The position numbers and the translations under genes were made by a program. The notes under the pieces were generated by a model. That model had not been told where the DNA came from, did not search any database, and saw only the letters and a list, made by a program, of their open reading frames with translations. A stretch of 64,000 nucleotides of DNA from Streptomyces sp. B93 (lineage in GTDB: Bacteria; Actinomycetota; Actinomycetes; Streptomycetales; Streptomycetaceae). The stretch covers positions 1 through 64,000 of the forward strand of contig NZ_JAGPXL010000036.1 of the NCBI RefSeq assembly GCF_018070565.1. Reading direction: 5' to 3'. Positions within the stretch are counted from its first letter, which is position 1; the number at the start of each line of letters is the position of its first letter. Shown piece by piece: positions 8,618 through 17,525 of this stretch.

Positions 8618-9892
8618 ATGACGACGACGTCGGTAGGGCAGCGCACACGTACCCGGCGCATCACGTTCCTGGTCGCTCTCGCGGTCTTCGCACAAGAGTC
8701 GACCTGGAACTTCTACGAGGCCCAAGTCCCCCCGCTGCTGCGGGAACACCTCACCAGTGCGGCCGTCGTGGGCCTGCTGATGGGCATGGACAACCTGCTG
8801 GGCATCTTCATCCAGCCGTGGATCGGCAACCGCTCCGACCGCACCCGGACCTCCTGGGGACGGCGGATGCCCTACCTGGTCGTGGGGATGCCGATCGCCG
8901 CCACGCTGTTCATCGTCATCCCGCACACCGCGGCGTCACTGCCGCTCCTGATCGCGGTGATGTTCGCCTACGCGCTCGTCGCCAACACCTTCAAACCGAT
9001 CGCCGAAGCGCTCGTCCCGGACTTCATCGCGCCCGAGCGGCGCAGCCGGGCCAACGCCGTGGTCAAGATCGCGTCGAGCATCACGGCCATCGTCGCCGCG
9101 CTCATCAGCATCTTCCTGGTCGACAACCACCTGAGCCTCGCCTTCGCGATCCCCGCGATCATCATGCTGATCTCGGTCGCGGTGCTCGCGGCCACCGTCC
9201 GCGACAGCCGGTCACCGGCCTACCGGGCCGCCGTCGCCGAGACCCATGAGACACCCGGCACCGACCACCCCGCGCCACGCGTCCGGGACACCTTCGTCGA
9301 GATCGTCAAGGACTCCGACCGCAGCCGGCTCCTGCTCCTCGTGGCGATCCTCGTCTTCGGCAGCGCCTGGGCCGCGTCCCGGTCGCTGATCACGCCGTAC
9401 GGGATGGAAGCCCTCGACATGTCACGGGGCGCCGCGGGCGGTCTGACCCTGCCCAGCGGGATCGCCTTCATCCTGGCGGCCTACCCGGCAGCCGTGCTCG
9501 CCGAGCGCTACGGGCGGCTCCGCGTCATGGCCGCGGGCATGTCGGTCTTCGCCGGTGCCATGGTGCTGGGCACGGTGATCCAGACGCCGACGGGCGCCGT
9601 CATCGCCCTGTGTCTCGCCGCCGCCGGGGCGACCTGCTTCCTGGTCAACGCGGTGGTCGTGCTGTGGAACCTCGCCCCCTCGGCGCGGGTCTTCGGGACC
9701 TACGCGGGCATGTACACCGTCGGCTGGGCCGGTGGTGGCTTCCTGGGCCCGGCGCTGGTGGGCGGCATGGTCGACATCAACGGCTGGTCGCTGATGCTCG
9801 TCGACATCGCCATCGTCGCCTCGCTCTCGATCGTCGTCGTCGTCCGGATCAGCACGCTCCAGCGGCGAACCACCCCGACCCTCACCAAGTAA
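8618..9892 (+). CDS. MFS transporter
   Basis: A 424-residue polytopic protein with about 12 hydrophobic segments. The motif RSDRTRTSWGRRMPYL in the loop after helix 2 resembles the loop of the SLC45/glycoside-pentoside-hexuronide branch of the major facilitator superfamily. AGGGA lies before the ATG. Its position between catabolic enzyme genes suggests that it imports the operon's organic acid or conjugate substrate. Transport direction and substrate cannot be read from the sequence. Confidence 0.88.
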   Translation: MTTTSVGQRTRTRRITFLVALAVFAQESTWNFYEAQVPPLLREHLTSAAVVGLLMGMDNLLGIFIQPWIGNRSDRTRTSWGRRMPYLVVGMPIAATLFIVIPHTAASLPLLIAVMFAYALVANTFKPIAEALVPDFIAPERRSRANAVVKIASSITAIVAALISIFLVDNHLSLAFAIPAIIMLISVAVLAATVRDSRSPAYRAAVAETHETPGTDHPAPRVRDTFVEIVKDSDRSRLLLLVAILVFGSAWAASRSLITPYGMEALDMSRGAAGGLTLPSGIAFILAAYPAAVLAERYGRLRVMAAGMSVFAGAMVLGTVIQTPTGAVIALCLAAAGATCFLVNAVVVLWNLAPSARVFGTYAGMYTVGWAGGGFLGPALVGGMVDINGWSLMLVDIAIVASLSIVVVVRISTLQRRTTPTLTK

Positions 9893-9955
9893 CGCCAGCA
9901 CCGTCCCGTGGCCCGGCGCGAGCCCGGCACGGGCGCCGTCAGAGACGAGGAACAC

Positions 9956-10942
9956 GTGCCACGCATCCTGATCACCACGGACTACCTGCGGCCCGGCGAC
10001 AAGGTCGATCAGTATCTCCGGGCGCACGGCCACACCACGCAGCACTCACCGATGGTCGGCCGACGCGACCCCGAGCAGCTCGTGGCCGCGCTCGACGGCA
10101 TGGACGCGGCGCTCGTCGCCAACGAGCCCCTGACCGCCGACGTCCTGTCCCGGGCGCCCCGGCTGCGGGCCGTCGTACGGACCGGGGTGGGCTACGACTC
10201 GGTCGACATCGCCGCCGCGGGCAAGCTCGGCATCACGGTGAGCAACCTGCCCGGGATCAACGCCAACGCCGTGGCCGAGTACACCATGGGCCTGCTGCTG
10301 GCGGCGGCACGGCGGCTGGTGCAGAGCGCGACGGGCGTCGCGGCCGGGGGCTGGCCGAGGGAGGACGGCCACGAACTGCGCGGCTCGACCCTGGGCCTGA
10401 TCGGGTACGGGGCGGCGGCGCGGACCGTGGTGCCGCTGGCGCAGGCGTTCGGAATGCGGGTGCTGTGCGCGACGAGCGTGCCCGAGGACCTGCGGACTGA
10501 CCCGTCCGTGCGGTTCGTCGAGCTTCCGGTGCTCCTGGAGACCTCCGACTACGTGTCGGTGCACACCGGGCTGACCGAGCGGACCCGCGGCCTCCTCGAC
10601 GCCTCCGCCTTCCGGCGGATGAAACCCACGGCGGTCCTGGTCAACACGGCACGCGGGGCCATCGTCGACGAACGCGCCCTCGCCGACGCCGTACGCGGCG
10701 GCAAGATCGCCGGGGCGGCCCTCGACGTGGTGAGCGAGGAACCGCTCGCCGCCGACAGCCCGCTGCGGGACGCCGAGGGCATCGTCGTCTACTCCCACCT
10801 GGCCGGACAGACCGCCGAGGCCCGGGCCGCCACCGGCCTCGCGGGGGCGGCCGAGGTGGTGGCCGCCCTCGAGGGCCGCCCCCGGTTCGCCGTCAACGCC
10901 CACCTGCTGACCCCCGACCCCACCGCCCGGGGCGACGGCTGA
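9956..10942 (+). CDS. D-isomer-specific 2-hydroxyacid dehydrogenase
   Basis: A 328-residue NAD-dependent 2-hydroxyacid dehydrogenase of the CtBP/phosphoglycerate dehydrogenase type. Visible are the cofactor loop GLIGYGAAAR, the substrate arginine in NTARGAIVDE, the glutamate in DVVSEEPL and the catalytic histidine in YSHLAGQT. The GTG at 9956 has a GACGAGGA ribosome site 5-6 nt upstream; an ATG at 9908 would add 16 untypical residues. The gene sits between the transporter and the AtuA-like gene, probably interconverting a 2-keto and a 2-hydroxy acid of the same pathway. Confidence 0.9.
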   Translation: MPRILITTDYLRPGDKVDQYLRAHGHTTQHSPMVGRRDPEQLVAALDGMDAALVANEPLTADVLSRAPRLRAVVRTGVGYDSVDIAAAGKLGITVSNLPGINANAVAEYTMGLLLAAARRLVQSATGVAAGGWPREDGHELRGSTLGLIGYGAAARTVVPLAQAFGMRVLCATSVPEDLRTDPSVRFVELPVLLETSDYVSVHTGLTERTRGLLDASAFRRMKPTAVLVNTARGAIVDERALADAVRGGKIAGAALDVVSEEPLAADSPLRDAEGIVVYSHLAGQTAEARAATGLAGAAEVVAALEGRPRFAVNAHLLTPDPTARGDG

Positions 10943-10982
10943 CACCCACCCGTACACCCCGGTACCAACAAGGAAGAGGAAC

Positions 10983-12368
10983 ATGGACAACGAACGGGCC
11001 GACCAGGTCAAGGTCCTGGCACCGACCGGCATGCTCGGAGCCGGATTCCCCGAAGCCACCATCGAGCGCGGCCTGGCACTCGGCGCCGACGTCATCTCCG
11101 TCGACGGGGGCAGCACCGACTCCGGCCCCTACTACCTCGGCGCCTCGCAGCCCAAGACCACCCGCGCGGCGGTCGCCCGTGACCTGCGGATCCTGCTCAA
11201 GGCCGCCGCCGGCGCCGGTATCCCGCTGATCGTGGGCTCCTGCGGCACCAGCGGCACCGACTCCGGCGTCGACTGGGTTGCGTCCATCGTCGCCGACATC
11301 CTGGCCGACGAAGGGCTCAGCCTGAAGGTGGCGCGCATCTACAGCGAGCAGGACACCGACACGCTCCTGGAGCGCCTGGAGGAGGGCCGCATCCACGCCC
11401 TGCCGCCGCTCGGCGAACTCCAGCCGTCGACACTGCGTGGCTGCACCCATGTCGTCGGCGCGATGGGACACGAGCCGATCGTCGCCGCGCTCGAGGAAGG
11501 CGCCCAGGTCGTGCTCGCCGGGCGCGCCACCGACACCGCCATCGCCGCCGCCTACCCCCTCATGAAGGGCATGCCGGCCGGGCCCACCTGGCACGCCGCC
11601 AAGATCATCGAGTGCGGCGGGCAGTGCACCAGCAACCCGCGCTCCGGGGGAGTGCTGGCCACCGTCGACACCGACGGCTTCACCATCGAGCCGCTCGACC
11701 CGGACGCCGCCTGCACCCCGATCCTGGTGGCCGCCCACATGCTCTACGAGACGGTGAACCCGTTCGAGATGCGCGAGCCGGACGGCACCCTGGACGTCCA
11801 CGAGGCCGTCTACACCGCCCTGGACGACCGCACGGTACGGGTCGAGGGCTCCCGGTTCCATGTCGCCGACCAGCACACCATCAAGCTCGAGGGCGCCCGG
11901 ATCACCGGCTACGAGACCATGTCCTTCAGCGCGATCCGGGACCCGCACATCGTCAAGCACATCGACGACTGGGCCGCACTCATGCGCACGATGATCAGTC
12001 AGCGGGTGGCGCAGACGATCGGCCTGAGCGAGGACAAGTACGCCTTCGACCTGCGCCTCTACGGCCACAACGCGATCCTCGGCCACCTCGACCCGGCGGA
12101 CGGCGCGCCCCGCGAGGTCGGCGTCATGCTGCTGGTCAACGCGCCGGACCAGGCCACCGCCACCGCCGTGGCGAAGATCGCCAACCCGCTGATGCTGCAC
12201 CTGCCGACACCCGACATGAACTACCTGCCGAGCCTGGCGTTCGCCACCTCACCGGCCGAGGTCGAGCGCGGCGCCGCCTACGAGTTCGTGCTCAACCACG
12301 TCGTCGACACCCGCACCCCCACCGAGATGTTCCGCACCGAGTTCGAGGAGGCCACCCACCGTGGCTGA
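10983..12368 (+). CDS. AtuA-like (acyclic terpene utilization family, DUF1446-like) protein
   Basis: The 461-residue product matches the AtuA-like family. It has the N-terminal VISVDGGSTDSGPYYLG block and the glycine-rich SCGTSGTDSGVDW block near residue 85. AtuA was named from terpene (citronellol/geraniol) use in Pseudomonas, but its catalytic role is poorly defined. AAGGAAGAGG precedes the start. It overlaps the DUF4387 gene by 8 bp, a pairing seen repeatedly in actinomycete and proteobacterial catabolic loci. In this operon it sits with HyuAB and two hydroxyacid dehydrogenases, which fits acid catabolism better than terpenes; that is inference. Confidence 0.87.
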   Translation: MDNERADQVKVLAPTGMLGAGFPEATIERGLALGADVISVDGGSTDSGPYYLGASQPKTTRAAVARDLRILLKAAAGAGIPLIVGSCGTSGTDSGVDWVASIVADILADEGLSLKVARIYSEQDTDTLLERLEEGRIHALPPLGELQPSTLRGCTHVVGAMGHEPIVAALEEGAQVVLAGRATDTAIAAAYPLMKGMPAGPTWHAAKIIECGGQCTSNPRSGGVLATVDTDGFTIEPLDPDAACTPILVAAHMLYETVNPFEMREPDGTLDVHEAVYTALDDRTVRVEGSRFHVADQHTIKLEGARITGYETMSFSAIRDPHIVKHIDDWAALMRTMISQRVAQTIGLSEDKYAFDLRLYGHNAILGHLDPADGAPREVGVMLLVNAPDQATATAVAKIANPLMLHLPTPDMNYLPSLAFATSPAEVERGAAYEFVLNHVVDTRTPTEMFRTEFEEATHRG

Positions 12369-12690
12369 CACCGCCCCCACCACCCTGGGTGACCTGGCCC
12401 ACGAGGTCCGCTCCAAGAACGCCGGGCCGTTCTGGGTCACCATGGAGCTGTTCATGCGGGACGTCGACGGCTACCGCGTCGCCGCCGACGAGACCTTCCT
12501 CAACGAGCACACCATCGCGGACCTCTACCAGGTCGACGCGGCCGACGTGCAGATGTTCCGCATCCCGTCGCTGAACGTCGTCAAGATCTCCTTCCCGCGC
12601 CCCGTCGGCCAGGCGACGCTGCGCGACCGTGACGTCCACTCCGGGCAGCACCACGTGCCGCTGGCGGTGCTGCCCGTACCCGCCACCTGA
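12361..12690 (+). CDS. DUF4387-family small protein, partner of the AtuA-like protein
   Basis: A 109-residue protein beginning at a GTG that lies inside the end of the AtuA-like gene. The sequence (VRSKNAGPFWVTMELFMRD, then FLNEHTIADLYQV) fits the DUF4387 family, whose genes usually follow AtuA-type genes. Function is unknown; the 8-bp overlap points to stoichiometric production and perhaps a complex with AtuA. The operon ends here: a perfect hairpin begins 9 bp after the stop. Confidence 0.87.
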   Translation: MADTAPTTLGDLAHEVRSKNAGPFWVTMELFMRDVDGYRVAADETFLNEHTIADLYQVDAADVQMFRIPSLNVVKISFPRPVGQATLRDRDVHSGQHHVPLAVLPVPAT

Positions 12691-12698
12691 CCCCCGCC

Positions 12699-12734
12699 GC
12701 CGGTGTCACGGACGGCCCCGGCCGTGACACCGGC
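12699..12734 (+). terminator. Perfect 13-bp-stem hairpin, operon terminator
   Basis: GCCGGTGTCACGG (12699-12711) and CCGTGACACCGGC (12722-12734) are exactly complementary around a 10-nt loop, just after the DUF4387 stop. There is no U-tract, as is common for Streptomyces terminators. It separates the dehydrogenase-to-DUF4387 operon from the secreted hydrolase unit. Confidence 0.85.
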
Positions 12735-12787
12735 ACCCAGGCCCGTCACCCGCTCGTCCCGCGCAAGCACATCGAAGGAGCAGTCAC

Positions 12788-14245
12788 TTGAGCACATCCG
12801 CCGTGCCCGCCTCCCGCCCGCGCCCCCCGGTCCGCGGACGCCGTCGTTCGGCAACGCTGACGGCCCTGCTCGCGGCCATGCTCCTGGGCGCCCTCGGCAC
12901 CGCCCCCGCCGCCCCGGCCGACACCGGACTCCCGACGGCCACCACCTGCCCGGGCCACCTGGCGGAGAAGGCCAGGTGCTATTCGGGCCAGGACGCCAAC
13001 GGCGCCTACTACACGATGGCCGTCCCGAGGCGGTGGAACGGCTCCCTCGTCGTCCACGCCCACGGCGGCCCCGACTTCTCCTACGACGCCTCCACCCCCA
13101 CCGAGGACCTGGAACGCTGGGCCGTCATGGTCGACGAGGGATACGCCTGGGCCGCATCCTCGTACCGGCGCGGCGGATACGGCGTCCGGATGGCCGCCGC
13201 CGACACCGAGAACGTGCGCCGGCTGTTCGCCGACCGCTTCGGCCGCCCCGAACGGACCTACCTCCACGGCCAGTCGTGGGGCGGAAACGTCGCCGCCAAG
13301 GTCACCGAGACCCACGGCAGGAAGCGCGGCGCCTACGATGGGGTCCTGCTGACGAACGGCTTCCTGGCCGGAGGCTCGCGCGGCTACGACACACGCGTGG
13401 ACCTGCGCATGGTCTACCAGTTCTACTGCCGCAACCTGCCCCGCCCCACCGAGCCGCAGTACCCGCTGTGGCAAGGACTGCCCGCCGACTCCAGGATGAT
13501 GCCCGGCGAGGTGCACGCGCGCCTCCAGGAATGCACCGGTATCGACTCCGAGCCCGCCGAGCGGACATCGCTCCAGCAGCGCAACCTCGACGACATCGTG
13601 GCCGTCACCCGGATACCGGAACGCGCCCTGGCCACGAACATGCAGTACGCGGCCTTCCTCGTCCGCGACATCGTCTCCCACCGGCTCGGCGGCCGTCACC
13701 CGTTCGGCAACCGCGGAGTCCGGTACGACGGCTCGCACGACGACAAGGCACTCAACGCGGGCGTGGCACGCTTCTCGGCCGACCCCACCGCACGCCGTGA
13801 CCTCTCCTACGACAGTGACCTCACCGGCCGCATCTCCCTGCCCGTCCTCACCCTGCACGCGATCGGCGACCCCCAGGTCTTCGTCGAGCACGAGGCCGCC
13901 TACCGCGCCAGCGTGCGGGGCGCGGGCCGGAGCGAGAACCTCGTCCAGACGTTCACGAGGGAGAGCGAGCACAGCACGCTCAGCGATGCCGAGTACGCCA
14001 ACTCCCTCGCGGCGCTGGACACCTGGGCGCGCACCGGCCGCAAGCCCACCCCGCAGTCGATCGCGCGGACGTGCGGCGCGTTCGACGCCGCCCACGGCGG
14101 CGGCTGCCACTACGATCCCGCCTTCCAGCCCGCGCCGTTCGCCACCCGGGTCCGCCCCCGGCCCGGCGGACTGCACTGGCCCGCCATGTCCGCCGCCCAG
14201 GAGCGGGCGTGGAGCCGCATCGACGGCGTGGGCATCGCCCCCTGA
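12788..14245 (+). CDS. Secreted alpha/beta hydrolase
   Basis: Starts at a TTG with AAGGAG 8 nt upstream. A basic N-terminus and hydrophobic stretch (about residues 22-40) ending near PAAPADT form a Sec signal peptide. The mature protein is an alpha/beta hydrolase: nucleophile elbow HGQSWGG, candidate acid in LHAIGDPQVF and histidine in ESEHSTLSD. Four or more cysteines suit an exported enzyme. Substrate is unknown; an ester or amide conjugate is plausible. It may release the compound imported by the symporter encoded next, but that rests only on gene order. Confidence 0.85.
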   Translation: MSTSAVPASRPRPPVRGRRRSATLTALLAAMLLGALGTAPAAPADTGLPTATTCPGHLAEKARCYSGQDANGAYYTMAVPRRWNGSLVVHAHGGPDFSYDASTPTEDLERWAVMVDEGYAWAASSYRRGGYGVRMAAADTENVRRLFADRFGRPERTYLHGQSWGGNVAAKVTETHGRKRGAYDGVLLTNGFLAGGSRGYDTRVDLRMVYQFYCRNLPRPTEPQYPLWQGLPADSRMMPGEVHARLQECTGIDSEPAERTSLQQRNLDDIVAVTRIPERALATNMQYAAFLVRDIVSHRLGGRHPFGNRGVRYDGSHDDKALNAGVARFSADPTARRDLSYDSDLTGRISLPVLTLHAIGDPQVFVEHEAAYRASVRGAGRSENLVQTFTRESEHSTLSDAEYANSLAALDTWARTGRKPTPQSIARTCGAFDAAHGGGCHYDPAFQPAPFATRVRPRPGGLHWPAMSAAQERAWSRIDGVGIAP

Positions 14246-14403
14246 CCCACCCTCCCGTTCCGCACACGTGTTGAGGCCGACCACAGCGCAAGGCCGCAAC
14301 CGCCCAGGCCCGCAACACCCCGCGGTGCCCTGGCCCCGAAACACCCGACACCGGCGACCCCGGGACGACGTTCCCCTCCCCACCTTGCATCCCGGAGCCG
14401 CAC

Positions 14404-14739
14404 ATGTCCTTCCCCGACGACGCCTTCACCCCGCGTGGAGCCGACGCAACGACCCTTCACCCGCCCGCGGTTCCCCAGCGACTGCGGGTGACGGCACGCC
14501 AGATCCGCGGCCGGTTCGTCACGGTCAACGCCGCGACCGTGGTGGCCATGGCCGGACTCAACCTCACCTTCGAAGAGGCCCTGGCCACCCCCGTCCTCGG
14601 CCGGGTCACCCTCGGCGCGCTGCTCCTCGCGCTCTACGGAGTCGTCCTGATCGGCAGCGCGGCCTGGTACGACCGGGCCTTCGCCACCCGCTGCGACCAG
14701 CAGGCCGACGCCGACAGCGGCGCCCAGGAGCAGAGATGA
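14404..14739 (+). CDS. Small membrane protein, DUF485-like symporter partner
   Basis: A 111-residue protein with two predicted hydrophobic helices (about residues 39-58 and 71-90) and polar ends. Its size and overlap (ATGA) with a sodium:solute symporter gene match the DUF485 proteins that accompany acetate- and other carboxylate-symporters. No catalytic motifs are visible. Likely a small partner or stabiliser of the transporter; the family call rests on context more than on sequence. Confidence 0.7.
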   Translation: MSFPDDAFTPRGADATTLHPPAVPQRLRVTARQIRGRFVTVNAATVVAMAGLNLTFEEALATPVLGRVTLGALLLALYGVVLIGSAAWYDRAFATRCDQQADADSGAQEQR

Positions 14740-16325
14740 CCCAGCACCTGGCCCGTGTCGACGGCGGCGACCTCGTCACCTCCCTGACGGCGTTCCTGCT
14801 CGTGATCGTCCTGACGTTCTTCCTCTGCCTCGTCGTCGGCTCCGGCGACGACACGGTCTCCAGCTTCCTCAGCGCCAACCGCTCCCTGTCCGCCCTGCGC
14901 AACGGGCTGGCCATGTGCGGGGACTCCATCTCCGTGATCGCGCTCCTCATACCCGTCGGCACGGTCGCCCTCAGCGGCCACGACGGGATGGTCTTCACCG
15001 CGAGCACCGTCGCCGCCCTCGCGGTGCTCCTGGTGGTCGCGGAACCGGTGCGCAACACCGGCGCGTTCACGCTCGGCGGCATCCTGGCCGGCCGCGTCGA
15101 CAGTCCCCACGTACGCTGTGCCGCCACCGTCGTCACCCTGCTGGTGTGTGTGCCGCTCATCGTCGTCCAGCTCGTCGTCGCGGGTGACGCCACGGCGTAC
15201 CTCCTGGGACTGACCAAACCCGGCGCCGCGCAGGTCTGCACGGCCTTCCTCGGACTGCTGATCGTCTCCTTCGCGGTGCTCGGCGGTCTGCGGGCCACCA
15301 GCGTCATCGAGGTGGTCAAGGTCCTCCTGGTCCTCGGCACGTTCGCCGCCACCGCCTACCTCGTCCTCGAACGCTTCGACTTCAGCCTCGGCGGCCTCCT
15401 CCAGGCCGCCGCCACCGGCAGCGGCCAGGCCGAGCGGTACTTCGAACCCGGCCAGCTCTACGGTGGTTCCGGCCTCGGCGCGCTGGAACGGCTCTCGGCA
15501 TGCCTGACCCTCGCCCTCGGCTTCGGTGTTCTCCCGCCGCTCCTCATGCGGGTCAGCGCCTCGCGCACCGGCCCGTCCGCCCGCCGTTCGGTCCGGCACG
15601 CGGTCCTGCTCTTCGGTGGCTTCTCGGCCGTCATGGCCGTGCTCGGACTGGGGGCGGCCGCCCTCGTCGGCGGTGCGGCCATCGCGGGGGAGAGCGGCCA
15701 GGGGTACTCGGCTATCTTCCAGCTCTTCGACGCCGTGTCCGGGCAGGAGGGCCTGTTGTTCACGGCCTTCGCCTGCGCGATGTTCGTCACCGCCCTGGGA
15801 TCGGTCGCCGCGCTGACGCTCGCCGCCGGGGCGTCCCTGTCCCATGACGTCTACGTCACGACGATGCGGCGCGGGCGGACGGGCCAGGAGGCGGAGGTCC
15901 GGATGACCCGCTGGATCCTGGCTGCCGTAGGCCTGCTGTGCGTGCTGCTCGCCGTGCTCCTGCACAACTGGAGCGTCATCTTCTTCGCCTCGTTCGCCGC
16001 GGCGGTCGCGGCCTCGACGATCCTGCCCGCCCTGCTCTACGCCCTGTTCTGGCGGGGCCTCACTCACCGCGGGCTGCTGTGGACCCTCTACGGGGGAGCG
16101 GTGTGCTGCCTCGTGGCGCAGCTGTGGAGCCCCACGGTCTCCGGCACCCCGGAGTCACTCCTCCCCCGGCTGGACTTCTCCCTGTCGCCCCTGGAGAACA
16201 TCGCGATCGTCACCGTACCGGCGGGCTTCCTGATCGGCTGGCTGACCAGCCGCTTCGGTGGAGGGCAGCGCCCGCTCGACTACGAGCGGACCGAGCGCAG
16301 CATCCTCACCGGCAGCACGTACTGA
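14736..16325 (+). CDS. Sodium:solute symporter (SSS family)
   Basis: The 529-residue product has about 13 hydrophobic helices in the SSS order, with FLSANRSLSALRNGLAMCGD near the N-terminus resembling the acetate (ActP-like) branch. The start overlaps the small membrane protein gene by 4 bp. It probably imports a monocarboxylate or related anion with sodium. It ends 33 bp from the convergent sigma-factor pair with no obvious terminator between. Confidence 0.9.
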   Translation: MTQHLARVDGGDLVTSLTAFLLVIVLTFFLCLVVGSGDDTVSSFLSANRSLSALRNGLAMCGDSISVIALLIPVGTVALSGHDGMVFTASTVAALAVLLVVAEPVRNTGAFTLGGILAGRVDSPHVRCAATVVTLLVCVPLIVVQLVVAGDATAYLLGLTKPGAAQVCTAFLGLLIVSFAVLGGLRATSVIEVVKVLLVLGTFAATAYLVLERFDFSLGGLLQAAATGSGQAERYFEPGQLYGGSGLGALERLSACLTLALGFGVLPPLLMRVSASRTGPSARRSVRHAVLLFGGFSAVMAVLGLGAAALVGGAAIAGESGQGYSAIFQLFDAVSGQEGLLFTAFACAMFVTALGSVAALTLAAGASLSHDVYVTTMRRGRTGQEAEVRMTRWILAAVGLLCVLLAVLLHNWSVIFFASFAAAVAASTILPALLYALFWRGLTHRGLLWTLYGGAVCCLVAQLWSPTVSGTPESLLPRLDFSLSPLENIAIVTVPAGFLIGWLTSRFGGGQRPLDYERTERSILTGSTY

Positions 16326-16358
16326 CCGCATCGAGGTCCCACGGCCCGACGCCGCCGG

Positions 16359-16688
16359 TCAGGGCCCGGTCGTGGTGACCGGGGAGGCCGGGTCGGGCTC
16401 TCCCTCGGGCGAGGCCGGCGCCGGGAAAGCGGGTCGGCTCACGGAAGGTGAGGGGCTGTCAGCCGGGCGCACCGGGCTGTCCGACGCGCTGTTCGTCAGG
16501 ACGAACAGCGCGCAGCCGGCCACCGCGGCGAGCCCCAGCAGTGCGACGGCCGTCCGGCGGGGGAGCAACCGCCGGGAAGGGGCGGGCACGGCGGCGGGCC
16601 GCAGGTGTTCCGGGGTCAGGGTGTCGGCCCGGGCGGCGAGGGCCTCACGAAGTCGTCGCTCGGTCTCCCCGTGACGGTGGTCGGTCAC
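16359..16688 (-). CDS. Small single-pass membrane protein, probable anti-sigma partner
   Basis: A 109-residue protein with a charged N-terminal cytoplasmic part (REALAARADTL), one transmembrane helix (about residues 46-66) and a short serine/proline-rich outer tail. The GTG start overlaps the sigma-factor stop (GTGA) and has GGAGG 7 nt upstream. This arrangement is common for membrane partners of SigE-family sigma factors. A zinc anti-sigma motif (HxxxCxxC) is not present, so anti-sigma action is inferred from context only. Confidence 0.7.
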   Translation of the reverse strand: MTDHRHGETERRLREALAARADTLTPEHLRPAAVPAPSRRLLPRRTAVALLGLAAVAGCALFVLTNSASDSPVRPADSPSPSVSRPAFPAPASPEGEPDPASPVTTTGP

Positions 16689-17377
16689 TGCGGTGCCTCC
16701 AGTCGTCTGCCGAGAGCGTCCAGGGCCCGGCTGGCGGTCGATTTGACCGTCCCCCGGGAGATTCCGAGGGTGTCGGCGATCTGCGCCTCGGTGAGTTCCG
16801 ACCAGTAGCGCAGGACCAGGACCTCACGCTGACGCCGGGTGAGACGGCGCAGCGCGTCGATCACTTCCTGATGGGTCTCGGCCAGGAGCACCCTGTGGTC
16901 GGCTGAGGGGACGTGCCGTTCACGTTCGGGGACGTAGGCGCGCGCCGTACGGCGTCGGCGCAGCACGGAGCGGGCCGCGTTGACCACACTGGTCCGCAGG
17001 TACGCCTCGGGGTCGTCCAGCTCCCCGAGGCGCCGGCCGTGGCGGCGCAGGAGCGCGGCGAAGGCGTCCTGCACCACGTCCTCCGCGGTGGGGAGGTCGT
17101 CCACCAGCAGCAGCGCCAGCCGCACCAGCGAGAGCCGCCGGTGGTGGTACAGCTCGCTGAGGCCGTACTCGTCCCCGGTCGGTGCCCTGCCGGGGGAGAG
17201 GGCCTTGAACAGCCCTCTCCCCTCACCCTTCTGCCCCGTCAGTGGGCGCGGAGCCCCGCCGTCGCGCGTCCGGCGCACCAGATCCAGCGCGCCGCGGAAC
17301 CACGGGCGCACCGGGCCGTATGCGCTTCGCCACCAGGGGAGCGACGGTGCGGCCGTGGGGATCGTCGCTGTTCTCAC
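16685..17377 (-). CDS. SigE-family RNA polymerase sigma-70 factor
   Basis: A 230-residue extracytoplasmic-function-type sigma factor. Region 2 contains LLVDDLPTAEDVVQDAFAAL. Region 4 contains TRRQREVLVLRYWSELTEAQIADTLGISRGTVKS, written here in two parts: TRRQREVLVLRYW then ELTEAQIADTLGISRGTVKS. The GTG at 17377 has CCAGGAGACCT immediately upstream, supporting the start although it gives an unusual basic, tryptophan-containing 60-residue N-terminal extension. It overlaps the small membrane protein gene by 4 bp. The target regulon is unknown; the secreted peptide gene upstream is a candidate. Confidence 0.9.
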   Translation of the reverse strand: MRTATIPTAAPSLPWWRSAYGPVRPWFRGALDLVRRTRDGGAPRPLTGQKGEGRGLFKALSPGRAPTGDEYGLSELYHHRRLSLVRLALLLVDDLPTAEDVVQDAFAALLRRHGRRLGELDDPEAYLRTSVVNAARSVLRRRRTARAYVPERERHVPSADHRVLLAETHQEVIDALRRLTRRQREVLVLRYWSELTEAQIADTLGISRGTVKSTASRALDALGRRLEAPQ

Positions 17378-17437
17378 AGGTCTCCTGGACTCGCCGTGCC
17401 GGTCGGCCCGCCCGGGGACTCCGGACGGACCGACCGT

Positions 17438-17460
17438 GCTGCCGGGCCGGGCCGGGCAGC
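17438..17460. terminator. GC-rich imperfect hairpin
   Basis: GCTGCC (17438-17443) pairs with GGCAGC (17455-17460) around a GC-rich core. It is the second of two hairpins between the end of the secreted peptide gene (17526) and the sigma-factor start (17377). It may act with the 17483-17501 hairpin as a terminator. Confidence 0.45.
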
Positions 17461-17482
17461 GTGCGTGTTACATGGGGTCACC

Positions 17483-17501
17483 GAACGGCGCGCGGCCGTT
17501 C
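17483..17501 (-). terminator. 7-bp-stem hairpin after the secreted peptide gene
   Basis: GAACGGC (17483-17489) and GCCGTTC (17495-17501) pair perfectly around the 5-nt loop GCGCG. It begins about 25 bp past the stop of the minus-strand gene that ends at 17526, and upstream of the sigma-factor gene, so those genes probably have separate transcripts. Confidence 0.6.
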
Positions 17502-17525
17502 AGCGGGCCGGAACGCCGAAGCGCC

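Noticed and set aside
6315..8648. 777-codon minus-strand frame opposite HyuA
   Set aside because: No family signal, composition typical of antisense GC-rich frames; HyuA motifs are clear on the plus strand.
13797..14735. N-terminal extension of the symporter frame
   Set aside because: The upstream 313 codons are out of frame with the hydrolase gene and low complexity. The real start is the ATG at 14736 overlapping the small membrane protein stop.
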